Of a DNA stretch of 64,000 bases, positions 33,459 to 43,113 are shown one piece after another. How positions within the stretch are numbered: position 1 is the stretch's first letter; the number at the start of each line of letters is the position of its first letter. The position numbers and the translations under genes were made by a program. The notes under the pieces were generated by a model. It searched no databases and was not told the DNA's origin. It saw nothing but the letters and a program-made list of their open reading frames with translations. Location of the stretch: the NCBI GenBank assembly GCA_046329195.1, contig JAXLVB010000002.1, forward strand, positions 1,116,001 to 1,180,000, read 5' to 3'. The DNA is from JAXLVB01 sp046329195. Lineage in GTDB: Bacteria; Bacteroidota; Bacteroidia; Cytophagales; Spirosomataceae.

Positions 33459-35102
33459 ATGACACATATGAATATAGTGAATAAAATTGTTTCCGTAATA
33501 CTTGCAATTTTTGGAATTATTGGAACAATTGCAAGTATTTCTTCGGCTGACAATGCCTTAAAACCATATCTAATAGTTGGGAGTATATTACTTTTTTTAG
33601 GTGGACTTTTATGGATTTTTAATTCCTTTGTCGGCTTTAAGACATTCCAAAAAATAGTAAAAGGTTCAAGGCAAATTGGAATTACCAACATAACACCAAA
33701 CAGACTAAAAGGCGACAATAAAATTGGAGAAAAACTACAAAACTCTAAACACATAAGGATATTTGCTGTTACAGGAAATCAAATAATAACAGATTTTGGT
33801 CCAGATTTAAAAATTGCCTTACATACTATGCGGGCAGACATAAAAATTATATTTTCAACACACGATGATTACTTTGATGAGTACACAAACACACAAGTAG
33901 AACCATATGGCGATATTATAAGAAATTGTACTTATTTAGTTAACTGTTTTAACGATGCAAGTAAAATAGCATCAGACGAGAATAAAATAGTAGGTACTCT
34001 TGAAATAGGTTTTTTTAAAAGTCATAATAGGCTGCCTCAAATACTATGTGACAGCCAATATGGAGCTTTTCACATTTCTCTTCCACCGAAAGAATCAAAT
34101 CAATCTGTATTATTTGAATTAAAAGGTTCAGAACAGAGTATTATTTCAAGAGATAAGAAACTCTTATTAGACTTTTTAACACACTTTGACAAAAATTGGA
34201 CATATCTCGTTAATAAAAATGCCACAGGAAAGATATTAGATTATGCAGTAACATTAAACAGAGTAATAAATTCCAAGGATTTAATTAAACGAAACGAGAT
34301 TCAAAAAAGGATTACAGAAGGAGCAAAATTTAATTTCAATAATAAAAGGGACGACAGGAATTTGTCATTAGGGAAAGATACCAACATAATAAATCATCAT
34401 TTTGGAATTGGAAACGTTGAAAACATAGAAAAATTAACGCAAGAACAAATTTCATTAGAATTAAACCGTCTTGAATTAAATCAAATTGACACTTTGATAA
34501 ATCACATTGGATATTTATCAAAAAACGACTTTGTGTTAGATGTGGGTTGTGGAAGGGGTGGAACTTCAATATCTATTGCTGAAAAATTCAAATGTAATGT
34601 TACAGGAATTAATGTGGCTGATTACCAAATTGAATTCGCTAAAAAAATTGTTAAAGATAAAAATATCTCTAACGTAAATTTTTTAGTTATGGACTTTTTA
34701 AATATCAGCCTTCCAAATACAAAATATAATTGTGTTGTCTTAAATGAAGTCTCAATGTATGCTTGTTATCTTGAAACTTTTTTAGGTAGTTTAAAAAGTG
34801 TGATGACAAATAATGGTAAAATTGTAATTGCTACTTGGTGTATGGCAGACGACTATACAAATGAAATTTGGGCCTCAAAAATTAACCAACATTACGATGT
34901 TCTAATGCACACAAAAGACGAGTACATTGAAGCATTAAGTCAGTTTTTTAACAATGTTCAAGTTGCAGACTATTCTGCGAGTGCAAAAGATTATTTTACT
35001 TTAAGAAAGAGATGGATACAACGTTCTGAAATAGAAGACGCATATTTACAAGGGTTCAACGAACAGAAAATTCAGTACTTATTCATCACTGCCGAAGTGT
35101 AA
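33459..35102 (+). CDS. Cassette 5: membrane-anchored protein with C-terminal methyltransferase
   Basis: The 547-residue protein has two N-terminal transmembrane helices (about residues 5-28 and 34-58). A central domain of about 220 residues follows that I do not recognise (IRIFAVTGNQIITDFGP, IKIIFSTHDDYFDEY), then a linker. A class I SAM-dependent methyltransferase starts at VLDVGCGRGG near residue 358 and contains NFLVMDFLNIS and LNEVSMYA. The central domain may sense a signal and the methyltransferase act on a lipid or small molecule. The fusion is unusual for a cassette gene. Confidence 0.7.
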   Translation: MTHMNIVNKIVSVILAIFGIIGTIASISSADNALKPYLIVGSILLFLGGLLWIFNSFVGFKTFQKIVKGSRQIGITNITPNRLKGDNKIGEKLQNSKHIRIFAVTGNQIITDFGPDLKIALHTMRADIKIIFSTHDDYFDEYTNTQVEPYGDIIRNCTYLVNCFNDASKIASDENKIVGTLEIGFFKSHNRLPQILCDSQYGAFHISLPPKESNQSVLFELKGSEQSIISRDKKLLLDFLTHFDKNWTYLVNKNATGKILDYAVTLNRVINSKDLIKRNEIQKRITEGAKFNFNNKRDDRNLSLGKDTNIINHHFGIGNVENIEKLTQEQISLELNRLELNQIDTLINHIGYLSKNDFVLDVGCGRGGTSISIAEKFKCNVTGINVADYQIEFAKKIVKDKNISNVNFLVMDFLNISLPNTKYNCVVLNEVSMYACYLETFLGSLKSVMTNNGKIVIATWCMADDYTNEIWASKINQHYDVLMHTKDEYIEALSQFFNNVQVADYSASAKDYFTLRKRWIQRSEIEDAYLQGFNEQKIQYLFITAEV

Positions 35103-35109
35103 CAAAACT

Positions 35110-35244
35110 GCCACCAACATCGGTTTTGTGCAAGTGGGGCAGATGGAAGTAATTGCACATTAGTAATTCTATTGGGCTTTTGTGCTAAATTTGGGCTGAC
35201 GTTTTTCAAATGCCCCACCTGCACAAAGCCGTAAACCGTTAGCG
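35110..35244 (+). repeat. attC5
   Basis: The site opens GCCACCAAC, complementary to the start of cassette 5 (GTTGGTGGC), and ends GTTAGCG. The stem pairs CGGTTTTGTGCAAGTGGGGC with GCCCCACCTGCACAAAGCCG. Confidence 0.85.
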
Positions 35245-35282
35245 GTCATTGTAAATAGACCCCTGTTATTCGAGAAAGTAAA

Positions 35283-36113
35283 ATGACAAAATTAGCAATA
35301 CATATTACTCTTCTGCTTGTACTGACGACATTAATAGCTTTGGGAATTGCCTATCCTTTTCTTTCAGGAGACTATGACCGATTGGCTATACCCATTTCAA
35401 CTATGGCACAAGTTTTTGGTCTTGTAGGACTTGCATTAGTTCCTGTTGGAGTTCTATGGCTTGTTCTGCCAAAGTACAAACTTGGTTTTGCGATAACGGC
35501 TTTGATTATTAGCACTTTTGTTATCCTTGTAATTTGTCTTTTTGCTACGTTGAGTGTTGGAAAATCTTTAGGAGTGCTTACACTTTTACTATGGACGTTT
35601 ATTGTGATACTTTTAATACCCAAAATAAAATTATTAAAAGAGCAAACACAAAACAAAGCTAATTGGCTGCCAGTTTATTTGATTTGCCTTCCCGTTTTTA
35701 CGCTTATTCTTCAATTGACACTTGCAAAACCCTTGACACAATTAAGCAGAAACCGGGCTATTGAAAATGCTGACCGTTTTATAAGACATATTGAAGAATA
35801 TAATACGCAACAAGGGCAATATCCATTGACACTACAAGCACAGAATAAGGACTACTATCCAGATGTTGTGGGAATTGAAAAGTATCTGTATGCACCACAC
35901 AGAAAGAGTTATAATCTTTCATTTGAACAACCCAGATTTCTTCTTGACAATTTTGGCACAAGGGAATGGGTTGTTTACAATCCCTTAGATGAAAACAGTG
36001 TGTATAGTCATACAGCGTGGCTTCTACCTACTGAACAGGCGGAACCAAGTCAGGGATGGTACGCTTCAGGAAATACAGGACATTTGCATTGGAAGTATTT
36101 TTTATTTGATTAG
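35283..36113 (+). CDS. Cassette 6: membrane protein with C-terminal soluble domain
   Basis: The 276-residue protein has four to five transmembrane helices in its first 145 residues. An extracytoplasmic or cytoplasmic domain follows, rich in aromatic residues (YNTQQGQYPLTLQAQNKDYYPDV, REWVVYNPLDEN). The soluble part resembles in texture the pilin-like or 'type II secretion' small domains, but no family is recognised. It is the only gene of its cassette and uses ATG 35283. Confidence 0.6.
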   Translation: MTKLAIHITLLLVLTTLIALGIAYPFLSGDYDRLAIPISTMAQVFGLVGLALVPVGVLWLVLPKYKLGFAITALIISTFVILVICLFATLSVGKSLGVLTLLLWTFIVILLIPKIKLLKEQTQNKANWLPVYLICLPVFTLILQLTLAKPLTQLSRNRAIENADRFIRHIEEYNTQQGQYPLTLQAQNKDYYPDVVGIEKYLYAPHRKSYNLSFEQPRFLLDNFGTREWVVYNPLDENSVYSHTAWLLPTEQAEPSQGWYASGNTGHLHWKYFLFD

Positions 36114-36128
36114 AAGAAGAACAACGAA

Positions 36129-36263
36129 CCGCTAACAAGCAGTTTGGCGTTATGGCGGCTGACGGAAGTAATTCAACTGTTGTAATGCTATCAACATTAG
36201 TGCTTACCTTCGGCTGACGTTTTCCAAATGCCGCCACAAACGCCAAGCTGCCGAACGTTGGCG
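36129..36263 (+). repeat. attC6
   Basis: The site opens CCGCTAAC, complementary to GTTAGCGG at the start of cassette 6, and ends GTTGGCG. The stem pairs AGCAGTTTGGCGTTATGGCGG with CCGCCACAAACGCCAAGCTG. Confidence 0.85.
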
Positions 36264-36338
36264 GTAATGTTATCAGACACACCCAAATACTACAAGGGAC
36301 ATTAAAATCGTTCTTTGATTTTACCAAAATCATTAAAG

Positions 36339-37775
36339 ATGAAAGCAATACTTACAATAGCATTATATATTTTAGTTTTACCATTGACTGCTCAACAACT
36401 TTCGCTGAAATCCAATATTTCTGACAAATCCCAAAAAATAGATAATTTCATATCTACCATAAATAAAAGCGGACAATTTATGGGTGCTGTATTAGTTGCA
36501 GAAAATGGAAGACTAATTTATAAAAAAGGATTTGGGGTTTCTGATAAAAAAACAAAAGAAAAATTTACTACATCAACACCTTGTTATATTGGTTCGCTTT
36601 CAAAACAATTTACTGCTATCGGAGCCGTAATACTCCAAGAAAAAGGAAAATTAAAATATGAGCAGTCAATTCGACAATATTTCCCAGATTTACCTGAGTG
36701 TTTTCAAACTGTAACAATCCTTAATATGTTGCAACATACTTCGGGTCTTGCCCTTTTTGATGATTTCCCTGATATGACAGAGAGTGATGTTTTTAACATT
36801 TTAAAACAACAAACATCATTACGATTTAAACCGAGTTCAAAGTTTGAATATTGCAATGCTAACTATACCTTATTGGGAATGCTTATTGAAAAAATATCTG
36901 GCAAAAGTTTAGATGAATTTTTAGCAGCCAACGTATTTATTCCATCTGGCATGACTAACACCTACGTAGATGAACCTTTGATAAAAAACCGTAAAAGGGC
37001 AGTTGGTTATTACCTTTTTGGAGATGAATATAATTATAGTACCTATATTGGCGGTGCTGCTTCTGTTGTATCCACAGTTGACGATTTGTATAAGTGGGAC
37101 AAAATACTTTATAATCCAACAATTATTTCAATAGAATCATTGAAAGAAATTTTTACAGCAGGGCAAAATGTATGGGAAAACAATACTTATGGAAAACAGG
37201 CTTATGGTTTCGGTTGGTTTATAAGTGGTGATGAAAATAACAAAATCATTCAGCATGACGGTGGATTTGCAGGATTTCGTTCTTACATTGAAAGACAGAT
37301 AAACAAACATAACAGTATTATCTTCATCAGTAATGTCCGCCATGAACTTATCGGCAAAATTCGTGAAGGAATTGTAAATATTTTGAATAATAAACCGTAC
37401 ACAATCCCCCAAACATCTTGGGCAAACTGGATAATGAGTAAGTCAAAAGAAGGAGGAATGAAACAAACAATTCTCAATTACAAATCAATAACAAAAACCA
37501 AAGACAGCAGTAACTATTATTTTAGCGAAAGAGAATGTAATTCACTTGGTTATTACTTAGTTCGGAATAACAGATTGGATGATGCTATTCAACTTTTCGT
37601 ACTTAACACGGAGCAATTTCCTATGTCTGGTAATGTATTTGACAGTTTGGGAGAGGTATATTTGAAAGTTGGTGAGAAAGAAAAAGCATTAGCAAGTTAC
37701 AAAAAGGCATTTGAACTTGACCCAAGCAATAAAAATGCAGGAGAGATTGTAAAGAAATTGCAGAGTGGACAATAA
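36339..37775 (+). CDS. Cassette 7: secreted serine beta-lactamase-like hydrolase with TPR tail
   Basis: The 478-residue protein has a signal peptide (MKAILTIALYILVLPLTAQQ) and the class C/AmpC-like triad: SLSK (catalytic Ser and Lys), YCN, and HDG in place of the KTG box. A TPR motif at the end (DSLGEVYLKVGEKEKALASY) may bind a partner. Members act as D-Ala peptidases, esterases or beta-lactamases; substrate cannot be read from sequence. ATG 36339 is preferred to a TTG 24 bases upstream because it gives a clean signal peptide. Confidence 0.8.
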   Translation: MKAILTIALYILVLPLTAQQLSLKSNISDKSQKIDNFISTINKSGQFMGAVLVAENGRLIYKKGFGVSDKKTKEKFTTSTPCYIGSLSKQFTAIGAVILQEKGKLKYEQSIRQYFPDLPECFQTVTILNMLQHTSGLALFDDFPDMTESDVFNILKQQTSLRFKPSSKFEYCNANYTLLGMLIEKISGKSLDEFLAANVFIPSGMTNTYVDEPLIKNRKRAVGYYLFGDEYNYSTYIGGAASVVSTVDDLYKWDKILYNPTIISIESLKEIFTAGQNVWENNTYGKQAYGFGWFISGDENNKIIQHDGGFAGFRSYIERQINKHNSIIFISNVRHELIGKIREGIVNILNNKPYTIPQTSWANWIMSKSKEGGMKQTILNYKSITKTKDSSNYYFSERECNSLGYYLVRNNRLDDAIQLFVLNTEQFPMSGNVFDSLGEVYLKVGEKEKALASYKKAFELDPSNKNAGEIVKKLQSGQ

Positions 37776-37780
37776 ACACT

Positions 37781-37981
37781 ACCGCCAACATGGTATTTGC
37801 AATAGTGGGGGCTGACGGTATAATCCCCATCATTTGTAATTCTATTCAGCTTCGGTTCAGGCGGACGAATTTCTATTAAGCATTTGATTTTTAACATCAG
37901 CTTTTGTACTTTTATTGGGCTTTGGTTACGGGCTGACAGTTTTTCAAATCCCCCACCATCGCAAATACCTATTCGTTGGTG
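37781..37981 (+). repeat. attC7
   Basis: The site opens ACCGCCAAC, complementary to GTTGGCGGT at the start of cassette 7, and ends GTTGGTG. At 201 bp it is one of three long sites, with an enlarged apical part. The stem pairs GGTATTTGCAATAGTGGGG with CCCCACCATCGCAAATACC. Confidence 0.85.
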
Positions 37982-38014
37982 GCAAGCTTATTCGACACAC
38001 CCTAAATATTTAAC

Positions 38015-38662
38015 ATGGACTTATCGAAACTAATTTCTTGTAGACACTGTGGAAATATTGCCAAAATGGAAATAGTTGGCAATGTAAATGACGACCATAC
38101 AGACTATGACCCAGATGAGGGACCAATCGGTGCATGGGGTATTCATTACAATGTTTTAAGATGTCCTGCTTGTGAAAAAATTAATATTGTTTCTTACACA
38201 TGGCACGATGGTATGGAAAGTGACGATGAGATTAGTTATGACTTTTTGTATCCTCAAAATTCTAATTATCCAATTGGACTTCCGGAAAAAATATTGACAG
38301 CTTACAAGGCAGCAGAGAAAGTAAAATCTATTGATGTCAATGCGTATGCCATTTTAATGAGACGACTTCTTGAATTAGTTTGCTTAGACAGGGAAGCATC
38401 GTCCGGAACATTGGCAGCTATGCTAAAGGAGCTTGCTGACAAGAATGAAATTCCTCAAAAGTTAGTTAAGGTTGCGTCTGGACTAAAAGATTTTGGGAAT
38501 ATTGGTGCACATGCTGGAAGCGGAGAATTGACAGAAAAAGAAATTCCCATTGTAAATGCGCTATGCAGTGCGATATTAGAATACGTTTACAGTGCGCCTC
38601 ACCTTGCGACAATCGCAGAGAATAAATTAAATACGATTAAAACAAAAGCTAAAAGCAAATAA
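38015..38662 (+). CDS. Cassette 8: zinc-ribbon DUF4145-type protein
   Basis: The 215-residue protein begins with a treble-clef-like pair of CxxC motifs (CRHCG and CPACEK). It continues as the helical DUF4145 domain (AYAILMRRLLELVCLDREA, KDFGNIGAHAGSGELTEKE, ALCSAILEYVY). DUF4145 occurs alone or fused to restriction and other nucleases in defence loci, where it probably acts as an RNA- or protein-binding accessory. The next small gene starts three bases after its stop codon, so the two form an operon. Confidence 0.75.
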   Translation: MDLSKLISCRHCGNIAKMEIVGNVNDDHTDYDPDEGPIGAWGIHYNVLRCPACEKINIVSYTWHDGMESDDEISYDFLYPQNSNYPIGLPEKILTAYKAAEKVKSIDVNAYAILMRRLLELVCLDREASSGTLAAMLKELADKNEIPQKLVKVASGLKDFGNIGAHAGSGELTEKEIPIVNALCSAILEYVYSAPHLATIAENKLNTIKTKAKSK

Positions 38663-38665
38663 ATC

Positions 38666-38863
38666 ATGGCAACAAGAACAGTTTTTTCGGACGACAACAA
38701 CAATGAAATGGATTGTTATCTCAATGACCAAGGCAAAGTTTTTATAAGTGTTGGACAATCTGGAGATGACATCGTATATAGTGGGTTTATTACTTTGGAA
38801 AAAAGTGATGTTACACAATTAATTAAAATTCTGACTGAGCTTGAAAAAGAAATGGCAGACTAG
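38666..38863 (+). CDS. Cassette 8: small partner protein
   Basis: The 65-residue protein (RTVFSDDNNNEMDCYL to LTELEKEMAD) is acidic and appears to be a small beta sheet followed by a helix. It is the second gene of the DUF4145 cassette. Acidic size and tight spacing would suit an inhibitor or adaptor, but this is inference from layout. Confidence 0.6.
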   Translation: MATRTVFSDDNNNEMDCYLNDQGKVFISVGQSGDDIVYSGFITLEKSDVTQLIKILTELEKEMAD

Positions 38864-38870
38864 CAAGCCA

Positions 38871-39069
38871 GCCACCAACAAAAGGTTTGCCGCAAGGCTG
38901 GCGGACGGAATAACAATCATCAGTTTTACTACTATCAGCTAATATCGGGCTTGACTGAATTCTATTTGGCTTTTAGTTGTTAACTTCAACATCAGTTTTC
39001 CAATCGGCTTCAGTTGCCGGGCTGACAGTTATAAAATACCAGCCCTGCGGCAAGCCTCGAACGTTATGT
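38871..39069 (+). repeat. attC8
   Basis: The site opens GCCACCAAC, complementary to the start of cassette 8, and ends GTTATGT. At 199 bp it is nearly identical over its whole length to attC11 (about six differences). The stem pairs AGGTTTGCCGCAAGGCTGG with CCAGCCCTGCGGCAAGCCT. Confidence 0.85.
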
Positions 39070-39097
39070 GCTATTTTAAAACAACACCCTGCCACAA

Positions 39098-40138
39098 ATG
39101 AAACTGTTCGACAAAATATTCAAACCTATAAAGAAAGAACCAGCCGATTTGACTAAGATAACGAGAACAGAAGTTTTTGAAGGATTTTCTATTCCAGGAA
39201 TTATTCACAATATGCAATATCATTTTACTGATTTGCAAGTATATAGTGACGGACTTATTTCTTGTTGGGAAATGGTTGACATAGCTATGTTCAAAGACAA
39301 ATTAAATAAAGGCTGGGTCGTTACATCAATCCCAGACGGAGAAGCGATATCTATTTTTAGTTTAGGACATTGGAAAATTGAGCAAGGAGATTGGCAACAC
39401 ACAAAAGAAACATTATATGATTATGTTTACTCGTTAGTGAAGAAACTTAATCCAACACTTGAAAATTTACACAATTATAATGGCAATAATTCAAAAATGG
39501 TAGGTAAAGTAAATGTTGCAAAGCACTTTATACCGACGCCAAAGCCTTATCATTTTGACGATCCGAATTCTTTCTTTCCAAACAGAATTGAAGGAGAAAA
39601 ATTTCATTTCTTTTACAGAAATGACGATAACAAAACTTATTTAGCAGAATTATCTATTTACAAGAGTGGAAACATTGAGATAACTAATATACCGAAAAAG
39701 AAAATTTACAAGTTTGAAGATTTAGATAACCTAACTGAAAATGGAACACTAACAACTGATTTGAAAATTGGAGAAACTGTTACAATCTTGAATTTAGGTT
39801 CTTTTAATGTTGTTTCAGGAAGCGGTGTTGACATTAAATTCAAAATGAATGAGTTAATTGATAAGTTCAATGAACTAAACGGCAAAGAAAATAGCATTGC
39901 CAAATGTGCAAGAATATTTGACGAATACAAACAAAACCCGACAAAGAAATTACGAGAAGAATTAAAAGATGCGTATGAATCAGTTCCAGAACATCAAAGA
40001 ATTTTCGTTGGGACAATGGACACAAAAGATTATGAAGTTCGTCAAGTAATTTATGGAGACATAGTAAAAAAAGAATGGGAAGAAGATTATGGTTATGAAT
40101 ATCCTTATGACGATATGCCAAAACCAACTGACGAATGA
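39098..40138 (+). CDS. Cassette 9: soluble protein of unknown function
   Basis: The 346-residue protein has no signal or membrane segment. Two parts share a similar beta-rich pattern (about residues 20-120 and 160-240, with 'SLGHWKIEQGDW' and 'LNLGSFNVVSGSG'), hinting at an internal duplication. A helical part ends in an acidic, Tyr-rich tail (DYGYEYPYDDMP). No family is recognised. Confidence 0.6.
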   Translation: MKLFDKIFKPIKKEPADLTKITRTEVFEGFSIPGIIHNMQYHFTDLQVYSDGLISCWEMVDIAMFKDKLNKGWVVTSIPDGEAISIFSLGHWKIEQGDWQHTKETLYDYVYSLVKKLNPTLENLHNYNGNNSKMVGKVNVAKHFIPTPKPYHFDDPNSFFPNRIEGEKFHFFYRNDDNKTYLAELSIYKSGNIEITNIPKKKIYKFEDLDNLTENGTLTTDLKIGETVTILNLGSFNVVSGSGVDIKFKMNELIDKFNELNGKENSIAKCARIFDEYKQNPTKKLREELKDAYESVPEHQRIFVGTMDTKDYEVRQVIYGDIVKKEWEEDYGYEYPYDDMPKPTDE

Positions 40139-40148
40139 TAATAAAAAC

Positions 40149-40283
40149 AGCACATAACAAGGTATTGCCAAAAGCGGGGCTGAACGGCTTCGATTGGACA
40201 TTTGTGCAAGGTTCAACATTCGTTCTTCGATTGAACTTTTGTGCTAAAAATCCCAGCCTTCGGCAATACCCGAAACGTTACCT
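40149..40283 (+). repeat. attC9
   Basis: The site opens AGCACATAAC, complementary to GTTATGTGCT at the start of cassette 9, and ends GTTACCT. Stem and loop belong to the same family as attC1, attC4 and attC15. Confidence 0.85.
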
Positions 40284-40319
40284 GCTATGGTAAGACGACG
40301 ACCCTCCAACAATAATTGA

Positions 40320-41063
40320 ATGAGAGATTTCTTAAAGTTCTGCTTTGAAAAATGGTGGCGACCAATTTTATTTTGGTTTGCCTGTTGTTTGACATTCGGA
40401 GTTTCTGAAATTATTAGAGACAGGACATTAGGGAACATCGCTCTCCCATTATTTGGACTTGGATTACTTGTTGTTTTAATTTCGGCAGTTTACCTTTTTA
40501 CTAGAAAAAAGTGGTTGACAGGTTTATTGAGCTTAGGCATTTTCGGTGGGACAATTGTTGCTTTTGTTTTTTATGCAATAGCAATGTTTTGGATTGAACA
40601 AGAACGACCAGACGAATGGGCAAAAAATCTGAAAATCCCGACAAACATTCAACTTGATAATCCGGTTGACCTTGGATTTGACGAACATAGGCCTGACAGC
40701 ATAACAAATAGACCTGTAAATCAAACAGACTTTCAATTATACAATTCATTTCAACCAGGATTGTATGAATTTGACTTTTGGACTAACAAAATTGAGAGTG
40801 GAACAATTTATTTGAAAGCATTTGAAATCACACAAGAGTATGCTTTATCAACTGACAGACTTCCCCAGAGAAGTTCAGTTAAAGTTTATAACCCGACAGA
40901 TAGCATTAAAAAGTTTGGAACGACTTCGCATTTTACTATTTACGAAGGAGATTGGGGACAGCCGTATGCTGCAAGATTTGAAGTTTGGTTTAAGCCCGAA
41001 AATGGTGAGCAGGAGAAAAAATTATTTAATAAGAATTACAAAATAGAAGGATGGATGCGATAA
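40320..41063 (+). CDS. Cassette 10: membrane protein of unknown function
   Basis: The 247-residue protein has three transmembrane helices in its first 100 residues (ILFWFACCLTFGVSEII, LPLFGLGLLVVLISAVYLF, IFGGTIVAFVFYAIAMFW). A beta-rich domain of about 145 residues follows (GLYEFDFWTNKIESGTIYLKAF), presumably outside the cytoplasm. It is the single gene of its cassette. No family is recognised. Confidence 0.6.
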   Translation: MRDFLKFCFEKWWRPILFWFACCLTFGVSEIIRDRTLGNIALPLFGLGLLVVLISAVYLFTRKKWLTGLLSLGIFGGTIVAFVFYAIAMFWIEQERPDEWAKNLKIPTNIQLDNPVDLGFDEHRPDSITNRPVNQTDFQLYNSFQPGLYEFDFWTNKIESGTIYLKAFEITQEYALSTDRLPQRSSVKVYNPTDSIKKFGTTSHFTIYEGDWGQPYAARFEVWFKPENGEQEKKLFNKNYKIEGWMR

Positions 41064-41071
41064 AAGCCACA

Positions 41072-41207
41072 GCAGGTAACATCGGTTTGGCAATAGTGGG
41101 GCAGACAGTTGTAAATTCAACATTAGTAATTCTATTTGGCTTTTGTGCAAAGATTGGGCTGACGTTTTTCAAATGCCCCACCATCGCCAAGCCGTAAAGC
41201 GTTGGGC
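41072..41207 (+). repeat. attC10
   Basis: The site opens GCAGGTAAC, complementary to GTTACCTGC at the start of cassette 10, and ends GTTGGGC. The stem pairs CGGTTTGGCAATAGTGGGGC with GCCCCACCATCGCCAAGCCG. Confidence 0.85.
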
Positions 41208-41265
41208 GTTATGCAAAAGAGACACCCTGCTACTTAACAGGCATTACATTTTTTGACAAATCAAA

Positions 41266-41901
41266 ATGGACATAAAACGCATTTGGGCTTTGACACCAAT
41301 TTTTGGAACAGTAATATTTGTAATACTTTATTTTATTGCGACATTATATTACCCAGGTGGTTCGCAGTTTGATAAAAACTCTATCGGCTTTAGTTGGACA
41401 AATAATTATTGGTGTAACCTGCTTAATGACACAGCAATTAATGGACAGAAAAACGCAGGTCAACCTATTGCTTTGACAGCAATGTTAATCCTTTGCCTAA
41501 CGCTTTCCTCGTTTTGGTTGCAATTTCCTAATCATACAAATCTTGACAAAAAATACAAACTCACAATACAGGTTTGTGGCACTTTAGCAATGACAATCGG
41601 CTTCTTCCTATTCACAAAGTTTGACCACGACCTTATAACGAATTTAGCCTCTCTTTTTGGACTAATAGCAACTATAGGAACATTTATAGGACTTTATAAA
41701 AATAGTTGGAAAACACTTTTTTACTTTGGGTTAATGAACATATTACTTGTTATTACAAACAATTTTCTATATTACAACAAAGACCTGATTTCATATTTGC
41801 CAATAGTTCAGAAAATAACATTTGCAACATTTTTAATTTGGGTTTGCTTCATTAACTTAAAAATATTCAGTTTAACAAAAAACACTCTTAATAACCAATA
41901 A
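41266..41901 (+). CDS. Cassette 11: polytopic membrane protein (possibly DUF998-like)
   Basis: The 211-residue protein has six predicted transmembrane helices. The first long extracellular loop carries YYPGGSQFDKNS and NYWCNLLNDTA, similar in spirit to the Y-PG...N-LSDL signature of DUF998 proteins. It is followed 15 bases later by a secreted serine hydrolase in the same cassette, so the two are likely co-expressed. Function is unknown. Confidence 0.55.
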   Translation: MDIKRIWALTPIFGTVIFVILYFIATLYYPGGSQFDKNSIGFSWTNNYWCNLLNDTAINGQKNAGQPIALTAMLILCLTLSSFWLQFPNHTNLDKKYKLTIQVCGTLAMTIGFFLFTKFDHDLITNLASLFGLIATIGTFIGLYKNSWKTLFYFGLMNILLVITNNFLYYNKDLISYLPIVQKITFATFLIWVCFINLKIFSLTKNTLNNQ

Positions 41902-41916
41902 TAAATTGAAGTTAGT

Positions 41917-43104
41917 ATGAAATTTAAAATTTTACTTGCTATTCTATCTTTATCCAACTTGACATTTGGACAGAATAAACAAATCAAAAGGCTTGATGGC
42001 AGCAAAATCTCATCATCAGAAATTGACAAAACCGTTAAACGTTTAATGGACACTGCAAATGTTCAAGGGTTAGACTTGGCAATTCTAAATAACAAGAAAA
42101 CAGTTTTTATTAAATCCTATGGGTACAAAAACAAGCCTAAAAATGAATTATTAGACACGGCTTCGGTAATGTATGGTGCATCTTTGAGTAAAGCAGTTTT
42201 TGCTTACTTGACAATGAAATTAGTACAGGGGAAAGTAATTGATTTAGACAAACCACTTTACAAATATTTAAGCAAACCAATCTCTGAATACGAATATTTT
42301 TCAGACCTTAAATCTGACGAAAGATGGAAGTTAATTACAGCAAGAATGTGTTTAAGTCATACAACAGGGCTTCCAAATGTAAGATGGGTTAACCCAATAA
42401 AAGGAGGTGAAGATACTCTTGGGATAATACGAATTTACTTTACACCTGGAACAAAATATGCTTATTCAGGAGAAGCCTTAAAACTCTTGCAATTAGTTGA
42501 AGAAGAAATTACCGGCAAAACAGTTGAAGATTTAGCCATTGAGAAAGTATTTAACCCTATTGGTATGAAAAGGACAGGTTTCATTTGGCACAAAGAATTT
42601 GACGATAATTATGCAATTGGGCATTCAGAAAATGGCACTTTAAATCCAAAGAAAAAACGAACTACACCAGTTGCAAGTGGTTCATTGGTAACGACGATTT
42701 CTGACTATTCAAAATTCGTAGAAACTGTAATGCAACAAAAAGGGTTAGACAAAAAAATGTATAGCGAAATGCTGTCTTCTCAAATTAAAATATTTTCAAA
42801 AGTTCAGTTCCCAACAATAACAGAGGAAACTACAACAGAAAACAAAGCCATAGACTTATCTTATGGACTTGGTTGGGGGCTTTTAAAATGTAAATATGGA
42901 CGGGCATTTTTCAAAGAAGGACACGATGACGCTTGGAGAAATTATAACATTAACTTTATTGACAAAGGCATTTCAATAATCATAATGACGAACAGTGCCA
43001 ATGGAGAATTAATTTTTAAAGAACTTTTGGAAACTTTAATTGGCGACACATTTACACCTTGGAAATGGGAGACTTATTTTCCCTATAACTACAAGACAAA
43101 ATAG
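41917..43104 (+). CDS. Cassette 11: secreted serine beta-lactamase-like hydrolase
   Basis: The 395-residue protein has a signal peptide (MKFKILLAILSLSNLTFGQ). The catalytic SLSK lies near residue 92, and YSG stands at the YxN position. The third box reads EGHDDAW instead of HxG or KTG, so substrate binding is altered. It belongs to the class C beta-lactamase/D-aminopeptidase fold and may be an esterase. It is a distant relative of the cassette 7 hydrolase and of the host gene at 58458. Confidence 0.75.
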   Translation: MKFKILLAILSLSNLTFGQNKQIKRLDGSKISSSEIDKTVKRLMDTANVQGLDLAILNNKKTVFIKSYGYKNKPKNELLDTASVMYGASLSKAVFAYLTMKLVQGKVIDLDKPLYKYLSKPISEYEYFSDLKSDERWKLITARMCLSHTTGLPNVRWVNPIKGGEDTLGIIRIYFTPGTKYAYSGEALKLLQLVEEEITGKTVEDLAIEKVFNPIGMKRTGFIWHKEFDDNYAIGHSENGTLNPKKKRTTPVASGSLVTTISDYSKFVETVMQQKGLDKKMYSEMLSSQIKIFSKVQFPTITEETTTENKAIDLSYGLGWGLLKCKYGRAFFKEGHDDAWRNYNINFIDKGISIIIMTNSANGELIFKELLETLIGDTFTPWKWETYFPYNYKTK

Positions 43105-43113
43105 AAATGCACA

